Source: Bacillota bacterium (GTDB taxonomy: Bacteria > Bacillota > Clostridia > Christensenellales > SZUA-584). From it: 64,000 bases of DNA. The stretch is from assembly GCA_023459495.1 (NCBI GenBank), contig JAEWTL010000077.1, forward strand, positions 186,001-250,000, written 5' to 3'. A program made the translations under genes and the position numbers. Of this stretch, positions 42,804 through 54,800 are shown piece by piece; the first letter of the stretch is position 1, and every line of letters begins with the position of its first letter. A model generated the notes under the pieces. It searched no databases, had not been told where the DNA came from, and was given only the letters and a program-made list of their open reading frames with translations.

Positions 42804-45800
42804 TCAGCCTGCCCAGTGTTCAATGATCGCTTCAAAGCGGCCGTCCGCATCCTCCGGCACCTGCGTGCGCAGTACCTCTGCGTTATCCTGCATGATGACC
42901 AGTATCTTGCCCCTCATGCGCCGTGTAAAGGCTTTGCTGAGGGTCACCCTTCCATATGCGCTGTCGTGAACAGCATTTTCTGCCACGGTGACGACCACCT
43001 CATCTCGCTTGTGTCTCAGCCTGCGGATCCTGCGCAGCGGCCGGTCGCCCACCTCCGGGTACATCGCAACCGTGACGTTGCGCCAGAACAACAGCAACAG
43101 GAGCAGCAGCAGCGCGAAGCCGAGTATTGCCCATACGTACCAGCCGATTCCGCGGTGGGTGGGCTTCCACTGTCCGGCGGCGACCTGCTCGTCGGTGATC
43201 GTGATCTCCGTCGTAGTGATGTTGCCGTCCTCGTCCATGACCTCGATGATGTACGTGCCCGGCTCAATACCCTCCAGCGTCAACGAATCCGTCCACTCGC
43301 CGCCCGGCAAACGCACCTGCACCGCGCCCTCCGCGATCTCGGCGATGTCGCCCGCATCCACCGTTACGTCGCCTTCCGGCGGCGCTTCTTCCACCAGTGG
43401 GGTCTCACCCGTCTCCGGGTTCTCTACGGCTGCCACGATGAACGGTCCGAACGTCCGGTAGGTCGTGAGGCCAAAGGCGTTGCGCGCGTAGGCGTGGATG
43501 TAATATGTTCCGGGCTGCGTGATATCAATCGCGCCCGTATAGCTCTTGTATGCGCCGCTGTAGGCTTGGCTGTCGCTGATCGCCCAGCCCTTCGCGGTGA
43601 TCTCCGACTCACTGTCCGTATAGGAGAGCGCAGCCGTGATCTGTTCCACCGTCGTGCTGCCGACCGTATAGCTTCCGCTGTCGCACGTAATCACCGGCGC
43701 GGACTCGTCGAGCTGGTTCACAGTCACCGTGAAGGTCGTTGAATTGCCTGCCACGTCGTAGATTTTAAAGGTATATGTACCGTTTTTAGCCGTCTTCCAT
43801 GTGATGCCCGTGCCTGCAACCACCCGCGAGCCGTCCGGCATGATGAGGTAGCTGTTGCCGCTGCCGCCCGGGTCGCTGCTGAGCGTGAATGCCAACAGCG
43901 CGCTTGTTCCGTCGATGGAAACGCCGACCTGCGGCTGCGCCGGGGCCTGCTTGTCGATGCGGACCAGATACCCGCCAAACTCGCTCATGTTGCCAAACTC
44001 GTCCGTGGCGCGGATAAACACCGTATGCACGCCCGTAGTGACCACGCGGTTGTTCGCCTGAGTGAACGCCTTATCCTCGAGCGAATAACTGAACACCACC
44101 GCGGAAGCGTCCGTCACCGAGACTGCCCTGACCGTTACGCTCTGGTTCGTCCATGTACCCGCCACATAAGGTCTGCCGTCCGCCGTGGTCATGGTCACTA
44201 CGATGTTGGCCGGAATGTCCTTGTCCACCTCGACCTTGCCGGAATACCCGTAATCGCTGGTATATTCCGCATCCGAGGCATTCACGCGGAACTGCAGGTC
44301 CGTGATGCTCGTCAGTTCCTCGGGAATGGCAAAGTCGTATTCAGTCTCCGTCATGCCCTCCTGCACCACATGCCACTCTTCGCCGTCATAATACTCAAGC
44401 GTGTAGCCCAGTATGTCGCCGTCGATATCAAAGCCGCTCCACGTCACGTGGATGACGGACTCGCCGCCGTACCGTTCGCTGCCCGTCGGGGTATGCACCA
44501 CCGGCGTTTCGGGCGGGTCATTCACAGACATCACCGTCACGGTCACATTCGCCAAAGCGCTGCCGCCGTGTCCGTCGGACATCGTGTAACTGAAGCCGAC
44601 CTCCCCTTCAAACGTATCGCCGGGCGTATAATCGATCTTGCCGTTGTTGATCACCGCCGTGCCGTTGGTCGGCGTCGTAACTGCCGTAATCGTGAAATCG
44701 TTGCGGCTGTCCGGCACCGCGTTAAGCGTCGGATCCGTATCGATATCTGTATCGTTGGCCAGCACGTTGATCGTCACGAGGTCCCCGTCACCCGTGGTTG
44801 CGAAATCATTCTCCGCCACCGGGGTATCGTTCACCTGTTTGACTGTGATACTGACCGTGCCCGTACCCGTCAGAACGCCGTCGGTCACCGTATAGGTGAA
44901 GCTGTCGGTGCCGTTCCAGTTCGCAGCGGGCGTGTACAGGATCTTTCCTTCCACGATATCCGCGCTGCCGTGAGCGGGCATACCCACCCCGTTAATCGTC
45001 ACGGCCCCCTGCGGCGTCACATTCAGCGCCGGGTTCGTATCCACATCCGTATCGCCGTTCAGCACGTCCACAGTGACCGCCGTATCCTCGTTGGTCGTTG
45101 TGGAATCGCTGTCCGCCACCGGCGCATCGTTTACCGCCGCCACCGTTACCGTGACCGTACCCGTGTCCTTGGCCCCATGGCTGTCCGTCACCGTATAGAC
45201 GAAGCTGTCCGTGCCGTTCCAGTTCGCAGCGGGCGTATAGGTGATGTTTGTGCCTGTCACCGTCACCCCGCCGTGCGCCGGCCTGTCGCCCGTTTCCACC
45301 GTAACCGTCAGGCTGTCGCCATCCGTTGCGATGTCCACGTCGCCGATGAAACCGCTGACGTCGACGCCCACGGCCGTATCCTCATCGGTCGAAGTCGTGA
45401 TATCCCCCGCCACCGGGTTGTCGTTGACAGCGTTGACGGTGATCGTGATTGTGGCCGAATCCGCCGCACCGTCCCCATCCTCCATCTGGTAGTTTACTGT
45501 AAAGCTGCCGTGCCAGTTCGCGTCCGGCACGAAGGTGACCACGCCCTCCGGCGTTCCGCTGAGCGTGCCGTGCAGGCCTGAGGTGTCGCCGAGGAAGCCG
45601 ACGAAGGTCTTCGTATCGACTAGGTCCAGATCCGTGTCGTTCTCCAGTACGTTCACCGTAACCGTATGGTCTTCGTCAGCAGAAGCGCTGTCGTCCACTG
45701 CAACCGGCGGGTCGTTTTCGCCGCCCACCGATACCGTAACCGTACCCTCCGCGTTGCCGCCGTGGCCGTCGTTGAGCCAGTACGTGAACGTGTCCGTGCC

Positions 45801-48800
45801 GTCCCAGTTTGCAACCGGGTCATATTCGATCTTACCGCTCACCACAGAAATCGTTCCGTGGGCGGGCTGCGTCGTAATCCCCTCAATAGAGATGCTGAAA
45901 TCCGTGGTATGATGCAGCGTGCCCTGATTCAGGTCGGTATCCGTGTCAACGTCCGTGTCGTTGGCCAGCACGTTGATCGTAACGTTCGTATCCTCTTCAG
46001 TTTCCGCGTTGTCCGTTACAGCCACCGGGTTGTCGTTCACCTGTACGATCGTCACCGTCACGACGCCCTTGCACTGCGCCTCGCCGTCCGTCACATAGTA
46101 TTCGAACGTGTCCGTGCCGTTGTAATCATCGGCAGGCGTATATTTGATCTTTCCACTCTCCACCGATACGCCGCCATGCGCAGGCGCGGCCGCTCCGGTC
46201 AGTGAGATACCCAGCACCTCAGCCTCCGGGTGCGCGTTGAGCCCAGCCTTCTGATCGGTGTCCGTATCACCGTCCAGCACGTCGATGGTGACCGCCGTAT
46301 CTTCATTGGTTGTCGCCGAGTCATTATCCGCCACCGGCGCATCGTTCACCTGATCCACCGTTACGGTGATCGTGCCGGTATCGCTGGCTTCCGCGCTGTC
46401 TGTCACGGTATAGACAAAGCTGTCCACGCCATTCCAGTCTGCGTTGGGCGTATAGACGATGTTGCCATCCTCATTTACTTCGGCTATGCCGTGCGCTGCC
46501 TGCGTGGAGATCGTCACGGTAAGCACGTCCGAGTTTGTGGCAATGTCCACGTCGCGCGTGATCGTGTTCCATGCCACCGTGTAGCTCGTATCCTCATCAA
46601 TCGTGCCGGAGGCATCGTCGCCCTGCGGCCCGTCATTCACCGGAGTAACCGTAACCGTAAAGGTGTACTCCCGGTAGCCGCCGTCGCCGTCCGTCACACG
46701 CAGCCGGATGTTCGCCGTGCCGTTCTGGTTGTCCTTCGGGTTCACGGTTACCGTGCGGTCGCCGCCTTCGCCCGCCGTCACGGATACGTCGCCCGTACCC
46801 ACCAGCGTGGGATTGCTGCTGTATTCCACTGTGACGGAAAGTTCAGCCGCCGTTGTCTCCACGTCGGAAACGCTGAAGCTGCTGCTGCCATCCGCAAGGT
46901 CTTCCGTCAGGTTCATATTCGCCGGGTTCGTCACGAATACCGGTAGGTCGTTGACGCTGGTCACCGTCACCGTCACCGTGCCTTCCGCGCTGCCGCCATG
47001 ACCGTCGTACATCCAGTAAGAGAACGTATCCGTGCCGTACCAGTCTACATTCGGAGTATAAACGATCTCGCCGTCCGATACCGTTATTCCTCCGTTGACC
47101 GGCGCGGTCGTCGTGCCTGTCAGCGACAGCGTAAAATCGTCGCGGCTGTGCAGGTCGTTTTCATTGAGTGACTCGTTCGTGTCCACGTCCGTATCGTTGG
47201 CCAGCACGTCAATGGAGACTGGCGTATCCTCGGCGGTTATCGTACTGTCCGCTCCAGCCGCCGGAGCATCGTTCACCTGCGTGATGGTTACCGTCACCAC
47301 GCCGATATCGTGCGTTTCACCGTCGGAGACAAAGTATTCGAAGGAATCTGTTCCGTTATAGTTCGCGTAAGGCGTATAGACGATCTTGTTGCCATCCACC
47401 AACTCAATCCCGCCGTGGCCCGGAGCATCCAGCGCCCCCGAAATCGAGATGGAAAGCTCCTCGGCCTCCGGGTGCTCGTTGAGCCCTGCGGTCTGGTCAA
47501 TATCCGTCGCATCGGGAAGCGGATCGATGGTCACCGCCGTATCCTCAGTCGTCGTTGCCGTTTCATCCGCCGCCACCGGTGCGTCGTTCACCTGCGTGAC
47601 CGTCACGGTCACAGTTGCGGTGTTGCTCGTCGCTCCCTCTACGTCCTCCGTGACATAGGTGAACGTGACCGGCCCGTTGTAGTTGGCGTTGGGCTGAATG
47701 TTCACGCCGCTGCCATCCGAAGCGATGGTGATCACCGCGTTCGTGTCGTTGTCCGTCACAGAATGGACGCTCAGATGCTCCGTATCCGGGTTGGTTTCAA
47801 GGTCGCCGTCCGTGTCGTTGTCCAGCACGTCGAGGAACGTCAGCGCATCCTCCGGCGCGCTCAGCGTATCGTTCACCGCCACCGGCGCTTCGTTGACGCT
47901 GTTGACTATGAACGTAAAGCTTGCGCTTCCCGTCAGGTGCCCGTCATTGGCCGTGATCGTGATCGTCGTGGTGCCGTTCCACTGCCTGTAAGGCTTCACG
48001 TCGATCGTTCTGTTTTCACCCGTCTCCGGGCCAAACGACATGCCGCCCAGCACCAGAATCGGGTTGGAGCTGGCTGCCGTAAGCGTAACCTCGGTATCCA
48101 CATTGTTGTCTACGTCTGTCACTTTGAACGAGATGTCGTTCTGTGTGACTCCTTCATTCACGCTGAACTCCGTACCGCCGATCATCGTCACAACGGGTGC
48201 GTCGTTGACGGGCGTTACAGTGATATTGACCGTGATGTCATAGTCTAAATTGCCCAGCGCGTCGTGCACGGTGTATACGAACGTGTCTGCAGCGTTGCTG
48301 TCCTGATCCGTGGTATAGTACACCGACTTATGATCTGTTTCAATTTCTACGACACCATGCGCCGGGTCGGTTTTGATTGCTGTAATCGACAGGTTGCTTG
48401 GATCGTCCACATCGGCGTCATCCAGCACCGTCAATTTTGTCTTGGTATCCTCCACCACCGTATAAGCCTGCTCGGTGATGGTAATCGGATCATCCACCGG
48501 CGTTACCGTTACGATGAAAGACACCGTATCCGTCAGCAAGCCGGAATCCTTGACCGTCAGTGTGATCGTCGCGCTGCCGTTGCCGTTGGCCACAGGGGTC
48601 GCCATAACCGAACGGGCTGAACCCGTGCCCGGATTGGTGATCACGATATTGGCAACCGGAATCAGCGCGGTATTGGAGGATTCTGCGGTGACCACCAGTC
48701 CGCTGTCGACATCCTCTTCATCGCTCACGGTAAAGGAGATATCGCTTGTCGCTGTATCCTCGTCAATCGTCACGTCCACGATCGGGTCGGTGATGACCGG

Positions 48801-51800
48801 GGCATCGTTGACAGGCGTCACCGTCACCGTGACGGTCGCACCGGAGGCCGCACCCGAGGCGTCCTTCATCGTATAGGTAAAGGTATCGGTGTAGTCTTCC
48901 GTTACTATCCGGTTGGCATTGGGCGTATAAACCGCCTTATCGTCCACAATGGTCACAATGCCGTAAGTCGCACTGCTGACGGTCAGCAGCGTAAGCGTAT
49001 CGCCCTCGTTTCCTGCCGCCACATCCACGTCATCGTTGGCCAGTACGTCAATCGTCTTGGCTGTGTTCTCATCGGTCGTTGCGGAATCATTCTGCGCAGC
49101 CGGATCATCGTTCACCGCCGCCACTGTCACCGTGAAGGTATACTCCGCCCAGCCGCCGTCCGCATCCGTGACGCGCAGTTTCACATTCGCTGTGCCGTTC
49201 CGGTTGTCGTTCGGGTTCACCTCCACCGTGCGGTTGCCGCCTGTGCCCGCGGTGATTGTCACGCAATCCGAATCCACCAGCGTCGTGTTGCTGCTGATGA
49301 TGAACGTGACCGCAAGGTTGGCTGCAGGCGTTTCAATATCCGCAACTGAGAACGTACTGCTTCCATTCGCCAGATCTTCTGTCAGGCTCATGTTTTCAGG
49401 ATCTGTCACAAAGTACGGCAGGTCGTTGACCGGATTGACCGTGATCGTAACCGTCGCGGTGCTCTGCTTATCTTGGCTGTCCTTAATCGTATAGGTAAAG
49501 CTGTCCGTACCGTTATAGTCGGTTTCCGGCGTATAGCGGACGCCGCCCTCCGCGAGCTCAGTCGTACCGTGTGACGGTGTGCTGGCGGAAATAACCGTGA
49601 TCGAGTCGCCATAAGGAATATCGGCATCCGAATCGTTGCTTGTCACCGGGATAACGACTGCCGTTTCCTCATTGGTTTCCGCGACATCATTTACCGCGTG
49701 CGGGTCGTCGTTTACCGGGCTGACCATTACCGTAACGGTTGCGGTGTCCTTTTCTCCGTCGTTATCCTTAATCGTATAGGTAAAGCTGTCCGTGCCGCTC
49801 CAGTCGGCTGTGGGTACGTAGCTGATCCCGCCTTCCACGGCGGACGCTGTGCCGTGCGACGGCTGGCTGATCGATATGACGGTGAGCGTATCACCCGGCA
49901 GGTCCACATCCAGATCGTTCTCCGTCACCGGAATGACGACCGTCGTATCCTCCGCTGTCGAGGCGGTGTCATCCACCGCGTTCGGTTTGTCGTTCACCGG
50001 CGTTACGGTAACATGAACCTGGCCGTAATCCAGATTGTGCTCCGTCTTACAGTCGGTCACGTATACGCCGAAGATATCCTCGCCCACGTAGTTGGCATTG
50101 GGTGTATAGGTGAAAGTACCGTCTTCGTTTACGGTTACGCTGCCGTGATTGGGTGCCATGCCGGCGCTGAACACCAACTCGTCACCTTCCACATCCGTCG
50201 CCGTGACGCGTCCCGGGTAGGGCGTATCCTCCGGCGTCGTGATGCTCGGCGTAGTAATATCAGGCGCGTCGTTCACCGCTAAAATGGTAATGTTCCACGT
50301 TACTTTGGTGCTGAGCGCGCCGTCCGATACCGTGAACTCCACCGGTACCACGCCGTTCTGGTTTTCCTGCGGCGTCACGGTGATGACCTTCTGGCCCTCC
50401 TCGTTGGTGGAAAGCACGATGCCCGGATTGGCGATCACGTCCTTATCCAGCGAGTTGATGGTGATGATAAGGCTTTCCGATGCGGTTTCCACGTCACTCA
50501 CCACGAAGGAAAACGGCTTTGGTGTATCCTCGTCCATCGTCCAGTCTTCCTCTTCATCCGGGTATTTGGCGATCGTGGGCGCGTCGTTGACCGACGAAAT
50601 CGTTACAGTAACCTCTGCCGTGTCCGTGCCGCCGTGTCCGTCACTTACCGTGTAGCTGAAGCTGTCCGTACCGTTATAATTGTCATCCGGCGAAAATACG
50701 ATATCCGTTCCGCTGATCACGGCCGTACCGTGGGACGGCTCGGTGACCGAGTCGATGGATAGCGTATCACCTTCCGGGTCGGTGTCGTTATCCAGCACCG
50801 AAATCGTAACATCGTTGTCTTCTGATGTCGATGCTTCGTCGTCCTCCGCGCGGGGCGCGTCGTTCTGCGCGGCCACCGTCACCGTGACCGTTGCGGTATC
50901 CGTTGCGCCGCCGATATCCATGATCGTGTAGTCGAACGTGGCCGTACCGTTGAAGTCGCCGTCCACGCTGTAGGTTACCGTGCCGTTGCCGTTGTTTTTG
51001 ACCGTACCCGCAGAAATATTGGTGATCTCGATCACCTTCAGCGTGCCGGGTTCAATGTCTGAATCGTTGGTTAAGATATTGACAGTGACGCTGGTTGTAC
51101 CCGCGGGGTCACCAACCGTCTCATCCACTCCCGCCGTGTCGTCCGCCGCGGTGGGGCTGTCGTTCACAGGAGTCACCGTCAGCCGGAACTCCGCTTCCGC
51201 GGTCAGCTCTCCGTCGCTGGCGACCACTGTGATGATGGCTACGCCGTAAGCGTTCAGGGCAGGCGTCAGCGAAATCGCCATTTGCGTGCCCGATACGTGG
51301 GCGATCGAAATACTGCTGTCCGGAATCAGCGTCTGATTGTCCGAGGTGATGGTATAACAGGAAGCGTCGGTGAGGATATTGTCCACATCCACCACCGTCA
51401 GCGTGACGGTCGCGGACGTATCCTCCGGCGTCGTATTGTAATAGTTCAGATCCTTTATCTCCGGCTGATCGTTCACCGGAGTGACCGTAAAGGTTGCGGT
51501 CTGTTCAGCCGAAAGCCCGGCTTCCGTATCGTCCGTCAAGGTGAATACGAGGCTGTCGGGACCGTAATAATCCGCATCCGGTGTATAGGTGATCGTGCCG
51601 TCGGCATTTACCACCGCGTTGCCGTGGGCCGGGCCGTTGCCCTCTGCAATGGATACGATGGTGTCATCGCCGTCTACCTCACTGTCGGAGGTCAGCATGG
51701 AGAAGGTTACGTCCATATCCTCATACAGCGTAAGGCTCGTTGCTGTCGGAGTTGGGGCATCGTCCACCGGTGTGACGGTCATATGCACCGTCTGCTCCGT

Positions 51801-54800
51801 CTCTGCGAGTCCGTCGCTCACGCCTACCACGATGTCGAGCTCACCGTTGGCATTGGCTACCGGCGTTGCGGTCACCTCCGCCTGCCCGGTCTCTCGGTCG
51901 ACCGAAATGCTCACGTTCATCAGCACAGGCGACCCGCTGGTGGCATTGCGCGCATACGCATAGAACACAAGGTCTTCGTCGGAGCAGTCCACATCGTGGA
52001 ACGTGACCGTGAAGGTCGTACCCGCGCTGTCCTCCGCACAGGTAACCGATGTCGGCGCGCTGTCGATCACCGGCGCATCGTTGACCGGATACACCCGGAT
52101 ATAGAAGGAACCGGTAGCGCTCTCTCCCCCACTCGATATGGTGTAGTTGATCCAGGCGCTGCCGTTCTGGTCAGCGGCGGGCGTAAACTGTACCGTGTTG
52201 TTATCCATGACCACCAATGAGCCGAGCGCAGTGGTATCCTGCAGCTCCAACGCATAGTCCACGCTGTTGGGGTTGTGGATGGTCAGGTCGAAGGTGAACG
52301 CTGCGTCATCCTCGTTGCAGTATTCATAATTGCTCTCGGTCCAGAGCGAACTGTGGAACTCCACGCCGATATAGAGCACGGCATCTGCATAGCGGTAGTC
52401 GCCCGTCGCGGTATCGCGGTCGATGATGCGGTACGTAAGCTGATCCGCGCCGTTAGAATTGGGCGAGACCTGATTACGCGTATAGGTGATCGTCCCGGCT
52501 TCCGCATCCATCACCGCGGTGCCGTAGCTCGGTTCCGATATGATCTGATAGAGGTGCACGGTGTCGCCGTCCGGGTCATAATCGCCGGAAAGCACATTAA
52601 CCGGGCCGCTGCTTTCGTCTCCACTGGTGTTGGGCAGCGCCACCCAGTTGCTGTAGTTCACCGGGGCGTCGTTGACAGGTGCAACGACGATCGTCACCAT
52701 AGCCGTATCCGTCGTCTGGCCATCCGATATGGTATAGGTCAGTGTCTCGGTGCCGTTCCAGTTGCCATATGGCGTATAAATGTAGCTGTTACCGCTGCGG
52801 TACATGTAGCCGTGCGAGGGCCACGACATGCCGCTCACCCAGAGCGAATCGCCGTCCGGGTCAGTATCGTTGGCCAGCATGGTGAGCTCCGAGACTCCGT
52901 CCGGTTCACCGTCATCAATCAGCTTCAGCGTCGCCGAAGAGTCCTCGTTGATGGTCACCGTGTCGTTCATCGCTTCGGGCGCGTCGTTGCCCGCGTACAC
53001 CGTCAGCCAGAACCCTGTGCTGTCCGTCTTTCCGGTGAGGTCAGTAGCTGTCACCACAATGAAGGATGTGCCGCTCTTGTCCGCCACAGGGATGAGCCGC
53101 AGCTTATAGCTGCCGCCGCCCAGATCCGTTATGATGACGTTGTTATCGTAGTCAACCGGGAGCAGGCCCGTATTGGAGGACGTGACGCTGATGGTCGACG
53201 TATCGTACAGGTCCTCGTCTGTCACGGTAAAGGAGATCGGGCTTGTAGCCGTATCCTCCACCGTATACTGGCTCGGGATTATGCTGAGAACTGGCGCGTG
53301 GGTCATGCTGTTGATGGTCAGCTCAACGGTCGCGGTGGAATCCGCGGTTGTCGGGTCGTTATCTGAAATCGTATAGGTAAATGTGCCGGTTCCCACCTCG
53401 CCGTTGGCGGCGCGGTAGGTAAACGTCTGGGTTGCCTCATCGAACGATAGCAGGCCGCTCAGCGAAGAGCCGTTCCAGCTTACGACATACAGCGTATCGC
53501 CGTCCACGTCGTGGTCGTTATTCAGTACCGCAAATGTGCGGCGTCCGGAAATCGGTACATAGACCTTATCTTTCACCGCAACCGGCGCATCCGGCATGGG
53601 GTTGATCGTAATGTCAAAGTACTTAGAGGTGGCGGCCGAACCGTCGCTGACGGTTACGGTCACTCGCGCTACACCGTTCGCGTCCGCAGCCGGGGTTACG
53701 GTCAGCGCGCAGGTGCCGTCGCCGTTGTTGGTTACCGCAATGCCGCCGTCCGCAATCAGGTCGGTATCGTCCGAGGAAGCGCTGACCGAGAGGTCCGCGG
53801 CATCCGTCTCTTCGTCGTTGATGGTAAATGTGATATCGCCGCTCACCGCGTCCTCGTTCACAGAATATGGTCCAGCGGGGATGGAAATGGTCGGTGGGTC
53901 ATTGACCGGCGTGGCCTTCAGCACGCAGGTGCCGATGGCCGTTCCGCCGTGTCCGTCCGAAACGATATAGGTGAAGCTGTCATCGCCAGCGTAGTTCGCC
54001 GGGGGCGTATACGACCATGTATCCTCGTCCACCTGCGCCAGCGTGCCGACGCTCGTAGATGTATTGATTCCGTAAAAACTTAAGGTGTCGCCGTCAATGT
54101 CCGTATCGTTGGCGATAAGGTCCGCGGTTTCAATCAGCACCGCGCCGCCGTCCTCCTCATAGCCGACCTCGTCATTTTTGGCTGTCGGAGCGTCGTTGAC
54201 GTTGTTGATGTGAAGCGTGAAGGTTCGCGTAACCGACGAAAAGCCGTCGCCCAGAACAAGGCTGATGGTTACGTTGCCGTTTGCGTTGGCAACCGGCGTG
54301 ATGTGCAGCGTGACCGCGCTGTCGCTGTCGCCCAGCCCAGTGATCGTAATGCCACTGGATTTGAGCAGCTTCTGCGTCTCGTCGAGCGATACCGCCTGCA
54401 GCATCAGCGATGCGGCTTCCGTCTCAGCGTCGCTGATGGAGAATGTGATAGGCGCGCCCGTGCTGTCTTCATCGATCCAGTATTCGGTGTTCAGGCTTAC
54501 GAAAACCGGCGCGTCGTCGATGCCCTTCACGGTGACGGCAACCGTGCCGATGCTCGTGAGCCCGCCGGTGTCAATCACCACGTAGCTGAACGTATCCTTG
54601 CCGAAGAAATCGGCATCGGGCGTATAGCGCACCTTGCCGTCCTCCATCACCGCGGTGCCGTGCGAACCGTCCGAGACAGAGTATAGTGAAAGCGCCTCCG
54701 TTTCCGAGGAGGTCATGTCGATGTCGGTATCGTTGGCCACCACGTCGATCAGCACGCTGCTGTCTTCATCCACCTTTGCGGTATCCGCCACGGCCACAGG

